This document shows positions 1 through 4,984 of a DNA stretch of 8,613 nucleotides, one piece after another. Every line of letters begins with the position of its first letter. The first letter of the stretch is position 1. The position numbers and the translations under genes are program-made. Source of the DNA: CAYGZL01 sp964354345 (GTDB lineage Bacteria; Chloroflexota; Anaerolineae; Anaerolineales; UBA4823). A model generated the notes under the pieces. The model was not told where the DNA came from. It saw only the letters and a list, made by a program, of their open reading frames with translations, and did not search any database. The DNA lies in contig CAYGZL010000035.1 of the NCBI GenBank assembly GCA_964354345.1, positions 1 through 8,613 of the forward strand. Direction: 5' to 3'.

Positions 1-2154
1 ATCATACAGACTGATCCCACTGCCCCATTCGCTGCTGGCAAAGCCAAATGGTATGGTAGAACCTGGATTAGCTTTGACATCGCTAACCACGAAGCGGTTA
101 TCGTAAGGTTCGACTGGTAGAGGTACATCAAGCTTTAACACACCATTGGCGTCTGTCACACCGCGTCCAATATCTTTGCCAGCGGTATCATAGATAACCA
201 GTGGGACATTAGATACTGGCTGCCCACTGGTTAGGTTTGTTGTCCAAATCAGCGTCTCGGTGCCAGTGCTCTTGAATGTCAGGTTCAAATTGGCGACAAT
301 CATCAAGCGATTATCCAGGTAAGGTGAATTTTGATGGGCTATGCCCGGTGCATTTAAACCCAAGAAATAAAAACCTGGTTGGAGAGCTGCGCCATTCTTG
401 TCGAATGGCGTCAAGTTTTTCAAAGTCAGCTCGTTCAGCTTACCGGCGTTTTGAAGGCGCGTTTGCCAGACCAGACGATCTGAAGGGGGTTCGTATCCAT
501 ACTGAGACCAGCGATTGCTGATAATCGATAGAAACTCCTCGTTGGTTAATCGGTAAAGCATTACTTCAACACTGGGTGTGTTGCGGTAGGTTACGTAGAA
601 TTCTTGAGGACCATCCGAGCGGAAGATGGCGGGCTCATAAGGCATCTGTAAGCCAGCCTGAGGGCCATAGGCTGCCGTTGTAAAAAGGATCGCCTGGCCC
701 TTGGTGATCTTATTTCCATAAATATCTTCCATCCCGGGAGATAAACGGATTTCATAATTCGTCGAGGGAGCGAGACCAAATGCCGATACGCTCCAATCAT
801 ATTCGTTGTAATACCACTGAAATTCTTTCCCAGGCGCGGGGATCACCTGAATATTCTTAATTACAGTATCCAGGCGCATGGGGGAGCGGAACTTAATCAT
901 CATTTCTGGGGTGAAATATTTCTGGACGGAGCCATCTTGTGGAGAGGTATATTCGATGCCTGGGCGTGGGATCGTCCAAAAAGGCCAATTTAAACCTTCG
1001 CGCAGGTTGCCCCCATCAAAGGCCTGTGCCGATGATTCTAACTGGAATATGTAGTGCGTATCCAAAGCCAGACGCTGGGTAGGAGTAATAACAAGTGCCT
1101 GGTCATTCTCTATCCATTGGGTAGCAAGAGGCACAGCTTCGCCCTTATCGCTAACCAGAGAGAGAGCGGCTTCAGTGCTGGTGTGATTCATGGGTTGTAA
1201 GAAACGGATGCTGAAGCCCTCGTCAAGTAAAAAGTTGGGATAATCTGGTTCAGGATTGTACGTGCCATTTTTTAATATCAGGACATCAATGCCCGGCGCC
1301 GCCGTGGTGAACTTCCAGACATAGTCTTGGGCTAAGCGCGTTTCATTTCCTGCATCCGCCAAACCCGCTTTGATCCTGGCAGTATAGGTTGTTCCAGTAT
1401 TTAGTTGTTGATCGGGTCGGAAAGCAAAAACAGATGTATTAATCCATTCACCATTTCCAGATATCGCGGGGGTTAATTCCAGGGGGTCAGGTAATTGGTC
1501 GCGTTGTTCGGCGATAACCAAGGGTACAACCGGGCGATTAAAGATGATCGTTATCGCAGCTTTGCTATCAATCTCACTGCTATTGTCTGCTGGAAACACC
1601 AGGCTGACTTCCAATTCACCAACGGTGGTGACTTGGAAATGAAACGGATCCGCCAAAGCCAATCCTTTGGCGCTGGTTGCCCGGGTACTTAAACTGGCCA
1701 GGTATAGAGAGCCTGTCTGAAGGGTTTGGTTGGGTTTAAATCGAAATGTCCGAGGCGTAGGCCAGGATATATTACCTGTCACGGCTTCTCCCTCGGCATC
1801 TGTCATCTGCCAGGCGGATGCAGTTGTGTTTTGATCCATCGCCTGGTTAAAGATTAGAGAGACTTCTCCAGAGAGAGATAACTCCTGTCCGCCACCTGGT
1901 TGCCGATCTATTATTTGAGGTGGTAAAGGAGCACCGCTGTCCTTAACCAACAGACCACTGTCGGGTATCGGTGTTTTCGTTGGCGTGGCTTTTTGTACCG
2001 GTAAGGAAGGGATAATTTGTGCCCGGGTGGCGGTGGCTGGAGAAGTACTGGTGGCTTGTGTCGGCTGTAGAGTGGGCGTGCTGCGCTTGGGTTGGCATGC
2101 ACTCAGAAGCAACATAACAATGGTAAGAATTATGGTGAATTTATAGAGTTTCAT
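1..2154 (-). CDS. Ig-like / alpha-2-macroglobulin-type lipoprotein, N-terminal part (partial)
   Basis: The frame is open from ATG at 2154 to the left edge (718 residues, no stop), so the C-terminus is missing. Residues 1-20 are a lipoprotein signal (MKLYK, hydrophobic core, lipobox LSAC with Cys20). A Thr/Pro/Ser-rich linker follows to about residue 66. About four beta-sandwich repeats of the SbsA/Big_5 Ig-like type then follow (about 79-176, 181-285, 290-395, 399-494), with signatures such as SLIFNQAMD, TIIFNRPV and MIKFRSPM. Residues 505-620 resemble a macroglobulin MG1-like domain (VMLYRLTNEEF). Residues 625-700 resemble MG2 (TTNLTSGQPVSNVPLVIYD, then GVTDANG). Bacterial alpha-2-macroglobulins are large surface-anchored protease traps. 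The thioester and bait regions would lie beyond the window, so the trap function is inferred. AAGAAGG lies 5 nt before the ATG. The gene may belong instead to a purely Ig-like adhesive family. Confidence 0.8.
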   Translation of the reverse strand, partial: MKLYKFTIILTIVMLLLSACQPKRSTPTLQPTQATSTSPATATRAQIIPSLPVQKATPTKTPIPDSGLLVKDSGAPLPPQIIDRQPGGGQELSLSGEVSLIFNQAMDQNTTASAWQMTDAEGEAVTGNISWPTPRTFRFKPNQTLQTGSLYLASLSTRATSAKGLALADPFHFQVTTVGELEVSLVFPADNSSEIDSKAAITIIFNRPVVPLVIAEQRDQLPDPLELTPAISGNGEWINTSVFAFRPDQQLNTGTTYTARIKAGLADAGNETRLAQDYVWKFTTAAPGIDVLILKNGTYNPEPDYPNFLLDEGFSIRFLQPMNHTSTEAALSLVSDKGEAVPLATQWIENDQALVITPTQRLALDTHYIFQLESSAQAFDGGNLREGLNWPFWTIPRPGIEYTSPQDGSVQKYFTPEMMIKFRSPMRLDTVIKNIQVIPAPGKEFQWYYNEYDWSVSAFGLAPSTNYEIRLSPGMEDIYGNKITKGQAILFTTAAYGPQAGLQMPYEPAIFRSDGPQEFYVTYRNTPSVEVMLYRLTNEEFLSIISNRWSQYGYEPPSDRLVWQTRLQNAGKLNELTLKNLTPFDKNGAALQPGFYFLGLNAPGIAHQNSPYLDNRLMIVANLNLTFKSTGTETLIWTTNLTSGQPVSNVPLVIYDTAGKDIGRGVTDANGVLKLDVPLPVEPYDNRFVVSDVKANPGSTIPFGFASSEWGSGISLYD

Positions 2155-2203
2155 GGTAGCCTTCTTTTTCCCATTGAAAGAAGAATATTTAGCAATTCGA
2201 GAG

Positions 2204-2221
2204 GATGATTAAAAAATCATC
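2204..2221 (-). other. Perfect 7-bp inverted repeat at the predicted 5' end of the lipoprotein mRNA
   Basis: GATGATT (2204-2210) and AATCATC (2215-2221) are perfectly complementary around an AAAA spacer. With the promoter proposed just upstream, the repeat would be the first bases of the transcript. It could be a 5' stabilising hairpin or a repressor site covering the start point. The stem is AT-rich and weak, so the role is uncertain. Confidence 0.3.
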
Positions 2222-2228
2222 TTAAATC

Positions 2229-2255
2229 AGTATAGCATAAATCTTAACCGGGCAA
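2229..2255 (-). promoter_or_regulatory. Putative promoter of the lipoprotein gene
   Basis: On the minus strand, TTGCCC (2255-2250) is followed after 15 nt by TATACT (2234-2229). A TGC immediately before it forms an extended -10 (TGN-TATACT), which can compensate for the short spacer. Transcription would start near 2222, about 68 nt before the ATG. The rest of the 225-bp gap to the zinc-ribbon gene shows no gene and no convincing terminator. Confidence 0.5.
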
Positions 2256-2379
2256 GATGAATGCCTATCCTACTTTAGGTGGATTGGTTGTCCAATTTCC
2301 GAATGATAAAAACAAAAGGGATTAAGCGGTTAAATTAAAGACCACTTTTGATGCGCGGTTCTCGAGAATTATCCTGATC

Positions 2380-2886
2380 TTAAGCCTCATCAGGGTCAGA
2401 ATCAAATTGGTCTTCTGGGAGAGCTGAGAAGGATGATGCGTGGGGCATGCGACGCAGACCGGACCATTTGCAATTTGAGCAATAATAACGGTATAAGTGG
2501 AGATTAGAAATGCGACTGATCAACCGGTCTAACAACTTTCGATGGATGCGTTTTAGATGGATATTTCCACAGCGTGGGCATTTATCCTTGAACAAAAGGC
2601 GAGATTTCTTTAACCGATATAGTAAGCGCCAATATAGGATTATGATTGCACCGATCAACAATACGCCGCCAACTAGCCGGGCTCTTGAAATTGAGAGAAA
2701 AAACGACTCAATTAATTTTGCTACTTGACCGAGCCAAAGGAGTGCGGTTATTAGCCATGAAAAAAAGGTATCTCGGATATCGATTGGGTTGATTACCAAT
2801 AGAAGACCAAATACAAACAGGAATAACAGAATTAACTCAATAAAATTTTCGCTGATCCAATTCCGTTTATTATTGTGACGATACAT
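2380..2886 (-). CDS. Small membrane protein with C-terminal zinc ribbon
   Basis: This 168-residue protein is not assigned to a named family. Hydrophobic segments at about 15-32, 40-55 and 70-90 predict two or three membrane helices. A basic stretch (RLLYRLKKSR, about 87-96) marks the cytoplasmic side. A zinc ribbon follows with ligands C103-x2-C106 (CPRCG) and C136-x2-C139 (CSNCKWSG), about 30 residues apart. The tail is acidic (PEDQFDSDPDEA). A treble-clef or ribbon fold holding one Zn is the natural reading, and it may bind a protein or nucleic acid partner at the inner membrane face. The start is supported by GAGGG about 6 nt before the ATG. The gene points the same way as the lipoprotein gene but is separated from it by 225 bp with its own promoter candidate, so it is probably a separate transcription unit. 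No function can be assigned. Confidence 0.75.
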   Translation of the reverse strand: MYRHNNKRNWISENFIELILLFLFVFGLLLVINPIDIRDTFFSWLITALLWLGQVAKLIESFFLSISRARLVGGVLLIGAIIILYWRLLYRLKKSRLLFKDKCPRCGNIHLKRIHRKLLDRLISRISNLHLYRYYCSNCKWSGLRRMPHASSFSALPEDQFDSDPDEA

Positions 2887-2963
2887 ATTTCCCTCAAATT
2901 TACGCAGCGCTAATCGGGATGCTTACCATGATAAATTGCTACCGAATAATCACCCAAATGGAT

Positions 2964-2969
2964 ATTATA
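2964..2969 (-). promoter_or_regulatory. Consensus -10 box (TATAAT) of the zinc-ribbon gene
   Basis: A perfect TATAAT lies on the minus strand 78 nt before the start codon. The -35 position at 17-nt spacing is 2987-2992, the first six bases of the mobile element's left end (GGCTAG on this strand), which is a poor -35. In the reconstructed pre-insertion sequence the same position would be supplied by DNA now found right of 4793, also a weak match. The insertion therefore sits inside this promoter. Confidence 0.45.
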
Positions 2970-2978
2970 AACTCATTT

Positions 2979-2986
2979 TCGTTATC
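2979..2986. repeat. Left target-site duplication, TCGTTATC
   Basis: This 8-bp sequence directly abuts the left terminal inverted repeat. It is repeated exactly, in the same orientation, at 4786-4793, directly abutting the right terminal repeat. This is the expected scar of a cut-and-paste insertion. Confidence 0.88.
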
Positions 2987-3004
2987 CTAGCCACCTGACA
3001 GTTT
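2987..3004 (+). repeat. Left terminal inverted repeat of the mobile element
   Basis: CTAGCCACCTGACAGTTT is a perfect 18-bp inverted match to 4768-4785. Identity stops at the inner base 3005 (G, against a C on the reverse complement of the right end) and at the outer edge, where the target duplication begins. Confidence 0.9.
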
Positions 3005-3028
3005 GGGATTAACGAAAGGAACATATTT

Positions 3029-3073
3029 GTGCTGCAGATCAACTATTCTTTTGTTGAAGTGTCGGGTCGCTAG
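3029..3073 (+). pseudogene. Possible remnant of the transposase N-terminus
   Basis: A 14-codon frame starts at GTG 3029, 8 nt after AAAGGA (3015-3020), and ends at TAG 3071. It reads MLQINYSFVEVSGR. It sits where the transposase start would be in an intact IS, just inside the left terminal repeat, and its ribosome binding site is well placed. The peptide is too short to identify by eye. It may be a relic of the original transposase start or chance. Confidence 0.2.
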
Positions 3074-3110
3074 TGTTCCACTAATGATAACAATTAGATG
3101 GATTACATAC

Positions 3111-3139
3111 TTGACTTTTACCCGAAAAACAACTAATAT
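3111..3139 (+). promoter_or_regulatory. Promoter of the padR operon
   Basis: TTGACT (3111-3116) and TAATAT (3134-3139) are separated by 17 nt, the optimal spacing. The -35 matches 5/6 and the -10 matches 4/6 of consensus. The promoter is inside the mobile element, so the cargo travels with its own transcription start. An imperfect inverted repeat upstream (TCCACTAAT 3077-3085 / ATTAGATGGA 3093-3102) may be an additional binding site. Confidence 0.6.
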
Positions 3140-3170
3140 ATAGTTATGCGATATATAGCCCGACTATATA
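3136..3170 (+). promoter_or_regulatory. Candidate PadR operator: three ATATAG-type boxes between promoter and start codon
   Basis: ATATATAG occurs at 3136-3143 and again at 3151-3158, one 15-bp period later. The second copy pairs with CTATATA at 3164-3170 to give the perfect 7-bp inverted repeat TATATAG-CCCGA-CTATATA. The cluster overlaps the -10 and reaches the AGGAG ribosome binding site (3171-3175). PadR proteins are dimers that commonly bind dyad sites in their own promoters, so autorepression is the simplest reading. No binding data support it. Confidence 0.5.
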
Positions 3171-3180
3171 AGGAGTACTG

Positions 3181-3519
3181 ATGGAAGCACAAGATTATTT
3201 GCCTCTTACCGAAACTTCATTTTTCATACTTCTTAGTCTTGCAACAACCCCCAAACATGGTTATGGCATCATCAAGGAAGTGGAGGAAATGAGCACGGGA
3301 CGAGTCGTTCTGGCTGCTGGCACCTTATATACAGCGCTCCGGCGCATGCTGGAGGATGGCTGGATCGAGCGGTTGGAAGACGAAAATCCAAACCAAGAAA
3401 GCCGAGAACGGAAACTCTATATGCTCAGCGACCTTGGCCGTCAGATTTTTCAGCTTGAAACCAAACGCCTGCAAAGTATGGTTCACCTCACAAGCACACG
3501 CTTGAACGAAAGGCAGTGA
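3181..3519 (+). CDS. PadR-family transcriptional regulator
   Basis: This 112-residue winged-helix repressor has the typical size for the short PadR subfamily. The N-terminal domain shows the family landmarks HGYGI (residues 26-30), the recognition-helix region GTLYTALRRMLEDGWIE (47-63) and a wing ending in YMLSDLGRQ (80-88). Residues about 84-108 form the C-terminal helix expected to pair in the dimer. AGGAG lies 5 nt before the ATG, a strong site. The stop overlaps the start region of the downstream membrane-protein gene, so the two are co-translated, and PadR genes often sit beside the membrane protein or transporter they control. It lies within the mobile element under its own promoter, with an operator-like dyad just upstream. 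The inducing ligand cannot be inferred. Confidence 0.9.
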   Translation: MEAQDYLPLTETSFFILLSLATTPKHGYGIIKEVEEMSTGRVVLAAGTLYTALRRMLEDGWIERLEDENPNQESRERKLYMLSDLGRQIFQLETKRLQSMVHLTSTRLNERQ

Positions 3520-3521
3520 AG

Positions 3522-4382
3522 ATGGACAATTCCGAGTGGCATATTCGTAGCTTGGTCCTGCGCTTTATTGAGTCATTGCTGAAGCTCTACCCATCCAGGT
3601 TTCGTCATGAGTTTTACCCAGAAATTCAGGAGGTTATTCTGAGCTGCTTGCACGGCGCGGAACAGAGTGGGCAGTGGCCTTCCGCTGTTGTTCATGAAAT
3701 CGCAGGGCTCGTGCCCTCGATCATCCAGGAGCACTGGCACGATCTCAGGTTTCGAAAGGAGACGTTTATGATCATCGCGAATGAAAAGCCCGGCTGGTTC
3801 TTCTACTTCAAATGGGTTGCACTGAATGCCATCGCTGTCATAGTGGCCCACTATATCGCCTGGGCAAGCATGTCCCAGGTTACAGAAATCGTGGGGAGCA
3901 GGATACAAGGAGATGGGGATTCCCTACTCTTCTATCTGTTACTTCCAATCATAGGCTTGTTGACAGGTATCATCCAGTACATACTGCTTCGTCGCTATTT
4001 ACCCCACATGGGATGGTGGATTGCCGCGACATTTCTGGGTTGGTTGATGCCTTTTGTGATTGGTTTTATCTTCAGCGGGGTGTTTATCCCTGGCAACAGT
4101 ACGGTCAGGATCGTGCTCGGAATGATTGTTCTCGGCACGACGGTCGCATTACCGCAATGGTGGTTATTGCGTAAACGGGTAGAGCACGCGTGGTGGTGGG
4201 TTCTCGTCTCTGGCCTCGCCTGGGGGATGGTTGGATTGTATGATCTTGTGTCTCCATCTGACATGTTTCCGGTTTTATTAGGTTTTGCGGTTGTTATCGC
4301 CATTGCCACAAGCATTGCCTGCTGGCTGCTTCTAGATTGGCTTCCGAATCACGAATTATCGAGCCGCACATCAAGCCGGTGA
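3522..4382 (+). CDS. PadR-linked six-helix membrane protein with cytoplasmic helical prefix
   Basis: The protein has 286 residues from ATG 3522. An in-frame GTG at 3516 overlaps the padR stop, but AAAGG (3509-3513) lies 8 nt from the ATG and only 2 nt from the GTG, so the ATG is preferred. Residues about 17-75 form a soluble helical segment containing LYPSRFRHEFYPEI. It resembles the prefix domains found before PadR-linked permeases and the HTH-associated alpha-helical signalling (HAAS) domains, but the assignment is tentative. Six hydrophobic helices follow at about 97-118, 135-156, 163-187, 196-213, 224-242 and 248-271. A 25-residue motif is repeated at 152-176 and 212-236, with Q, LLR, WW and L.W aligned at a 60-residue offset. 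No ATPase domain or known transport motif is visible. It probably senses or responds to membrane stress, or is an export component regulated by PadR. The function is unknown. Confidence 0.75.
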   Translation: MDNSEWHIRSLVLRFIESLLKLYPSRFRHEFYPEIQEVILSCLHGAEQSGQWPSAVVHEIAGLVPSIIQEHWHDLRFRKETFMIIANEKPGWFFYFKWVALNAIAVIVAHYIAWASMSQVTEIVGSRIQGDGDSLLFYLLLPIIGLLTGIIQYILLRRYLPHMGWWIAATFLGWLMPFVIGFIFSGVFIPGNSTVRIVLGMIVLGTTVALPQWWLLRKRVEHAWWWVLVSGLAWGMVGLYDLVSPSDMFPVLLGFAVVIAIATSIACWLLLDWLPNHELSSRTSSR

Positions 4383-4443
4383 GGATGCAATAAGTTCCTG
4401 GCAACCAGAGCCTTGCATTTATCGTCGCCTGACAACCCCTGCA

Positions 4444-4466
4444 GCGGACTGGGCTACTCAGTCCGC
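4444..4466 (+). terminator. GC-rich stem-loop after the membrane-protein gene (possible terminator without a U-tract)
   Basis: GCGGACTG (4444-4451) pairs perfectly with CAGTCCGC (4459-4466) across a 7-nt loop, 62 nt after the stop codon. The following bases (CAAAATTAGG) are not a T-run, so it is not a classic intrinsic terminator. It may pause transcription, protect the mRNA 3' end, or be a relic of the original IS. The remaining non-coding DNA between 4383 and 4486 shows nothing else recognisable. Confidence 0.3.
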
Positions 4467-4486
4467 CAAAATTAGGTAGTCAATGG

Positions 4487-4762
4487 ATGGTACGATGGTT
4501 GGGAAGGAGACGAAGTCCCATCTTCTTTCTCGAGAGTACAATGCTCCGGCATTTCCTGCGCTTGTCCCGGCTCACGCTCGCCGTCGCCTTGCCCTACGTC
4601 TGGCTCATCTCGATCAGCACGCGTACGGTTCGTTCCGGTTTGCGCCATTTGATTGACCGCAAGGAGCGCCGGGATTTGAGTATCTTTCAAATTGGTCTAC
4701 GCTTCATCGAAAGGTGCCTCACCAATGATCGGCTTATTCGACTTCCCTTATGCACCTACTAG
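4487..4762 (+). pseudogene. DDE transposase, C-terminal fragment (IS4-like)
   Basis: Only about 91 codons remain. The segment LESTMLRHFLRLSRLTLA, then VALPYVWLIS, DRKERRDLSIFQIGLRFI and ERCL, matches from memory the C-terminal end of IS4-like DDE transposases. There, the motif after the catalytic Glu reads roughly (F)xLExTxL....RLSRLxLAxALxYxWL followed by a basic R-R-D-x-S-IFxIG stretch. The first 13 residues (MVRWLGRRRSPIF) do not look like the preceding transposase sequence, which should read like ..GDxKxxGF, so the junction or a frameshift lies near 4490-4525. The catalytic Asp residues are absent, so it cannot be active. The stop at 4760-4762 lies 5 bp from the right terminal inverted repeat, as expected for the transposase end of an IS. 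Confidence 0.65.
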
Positions 4763-4767
4763 TGAGG

Positions 4768-4785
4768 AAACTGTCAGGTGGCTAG
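4768..4785 (-). repeat. Right terminal inverted repeat of the mobile element
   Basis: AAACTGTCAGGTGGCTAG is the exact reverse complement of 2987-3004. It is directly followed by the target duplication at 4786. Confidence 0.9.
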
Positions 4786-4793
4786 TCGTTATC
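4786..4793. repeat. Right target-site duplication, TCGTTATC
   Basis: This is an exact direct copy of 2979-2986, abutting the right terminal repeat. Removing the element plus one copy reconstructs a continuous intergenic region of about 290 bp between the zinc-ribbon gene and aroH. Confidence 0.88.
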
Positions 4794-4826
4794 TATTTGA
4801 ATAATTTTATTCGATCGTTAGGATGG

Positions 4827-4851
4827 TCATTTCCACCTGTCATTTCCACCT
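4827..4851. repeat. Tandem 13-bp repeat, TCATTTCCACCT twice
   Basis: TCATTTCCACCTG (4827-4839) is followed directly by TCATTTCCACCTT (4840-4852), with 12 of 13 bases identical. The second copy runs into the -35 box of the aro promoter. The core CCACCTGTCA also matches 9 of 10 bases of the mobile element's terminal sequence (CCACCTGACA). It could be a regulator site for the aro operon or the scar of another related insertion. Confidence 0.6.
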
Positions 4852-4879
4852 TGACTTATCTGAATTGACGCGATAAACT
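4851..4879 (+). promoter_or_regulatory. Promoter of the aroH-aroF-tyrA-aroA operon
   Basis: TTGACT (4851-4856) and TAAACT (4874-4879) are separated by 17 nt, matching consensus at 5/6 and 4/6 positions. Transcription would start near 4886, leaving a leader of about 100 nt before the aroH start. The tandem 13-bp repeat touches the -35. The mobile element ends 65 bp upstream. Confidence 0.6.
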
Positions 4880-4915
4880 CTTCCCTACTTTACGAACCGG
4901 CTGGTAATTGCATCG

Positions 4916-4959
4916 CCAACCGATTTGAAAAATATCCTGGTTTCTACAGGTTCGATTGG
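4916..4959 (+). other. Leader stem-loop upstream of aroH
   Basis: CCAACCGA (4916-4923) can pair with TCGATTGG (4952-4959) with one C-A mismatch. An inner hairpin CCTG (4936-4939) / CAGG (4947-4950) lies in the loop. The same CCAACC can pair instead with GGCTGG upstream (about 4900-4905), again with one mismatch. There is no T-run, no leader peptide rich in aromatic codons and no T-box signature, so attenuation is only a possibility. Confidence 0.25.
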
Positions 4960-4971
4960 GGGATTTATCGT

Positions 4972-4976
4972 GGAGG
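4972..4976 (+). promoter_or_regulatory. Ribosome binding site deciding the aroH start
   Basis: GGAGG lies 8 nt before ATG 4985. The longer frame opening at TTG 4925 has no comparable site and would add 20 residues absent from the family, so ATG 4985 is taken as the start. Confidence 0.75.
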
Positions 4977-4984
4977 ACGAGTTT

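Larger units (their letters stand above)
2987..4785. mobile_element. 1.8-kb insertion with perfect 18-bp terminal repeats, carrying a PadR/membrane-protein cassette (mobile insertion cassette-like)
   Basis: The left end reads CTAGCCACCTGACAGTTT (2987-3004). The right end (4768-4785) is its exact reverse complement. Both ends are flanked by the 8-bp direct repeat TCGTTATC. Between them, left to right, are a promoter and operator, padR, a six-helix membrane protein gene, a GC-rich stem-loop and only the C-terminal part of a DDE transposase whose stop lies 5 bp from the right terminal repeat. No full transposase is present, so the element should move only when a related enzyme acts in trans. IS ends around cargo genes are known as mobile insertion cassettes, for example the IS231-derived ones of Bacillus (IS4 family). 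An 8-bp duplication is within the range seen in some IS4 subgroups. The boundaries are seen directly. The family assignment and the passenger interpretation are inferred. Confidence 0.85.

Noticed and set aside
1495..1692. Plus-strand open frame inside the lipoprotein gene
   Set aside because: It is antisense to a 718-codon uninterrupted frame with clear domain structure, and has no recognisable motifs.
2283..2296. ATTGG-TTGT-CCAAT hairpin as a terminator for the zinc-ribbon gene
   Set aside because: It has a 5-bp AT-rich stem with no T-run on the relevant strand, too weak to call.
3516..3521. GTG start for the membrane-protein gene
   Set aside because: AAAGG is only 2 nt upstream of the GTG but 8 nt upstream of ATG 3522. 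Both starts remain possible and differ by two residues.
4472..4690. Minus-strand open frame opposite the transposase fragment
   Set aside because: The plus strand carries the recognisable transposase tail. The minus frame is low-complexity and without family features.
4827..4852. CRISPR-like short repeat
   Set aside because: There are only two adjacent 13-bp units with no spacer, so it is a simple tandem duplication.
4925..4984. Upstream TTG extension of aroH
   Set aside because: It would add 20 residues absent from AroH proteins, lacks a ribosome binding site, and shifts the catalytic residues off the family numbering. ATG 4985 has GGAGG at 8 nt.
4886..4984. T-box riboswitch or aromatic leader peptide
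   Set aside because: No T-box AGGGUGG-type sequence and no short ORF rich in Tyr, Phe or Trp codons is present.
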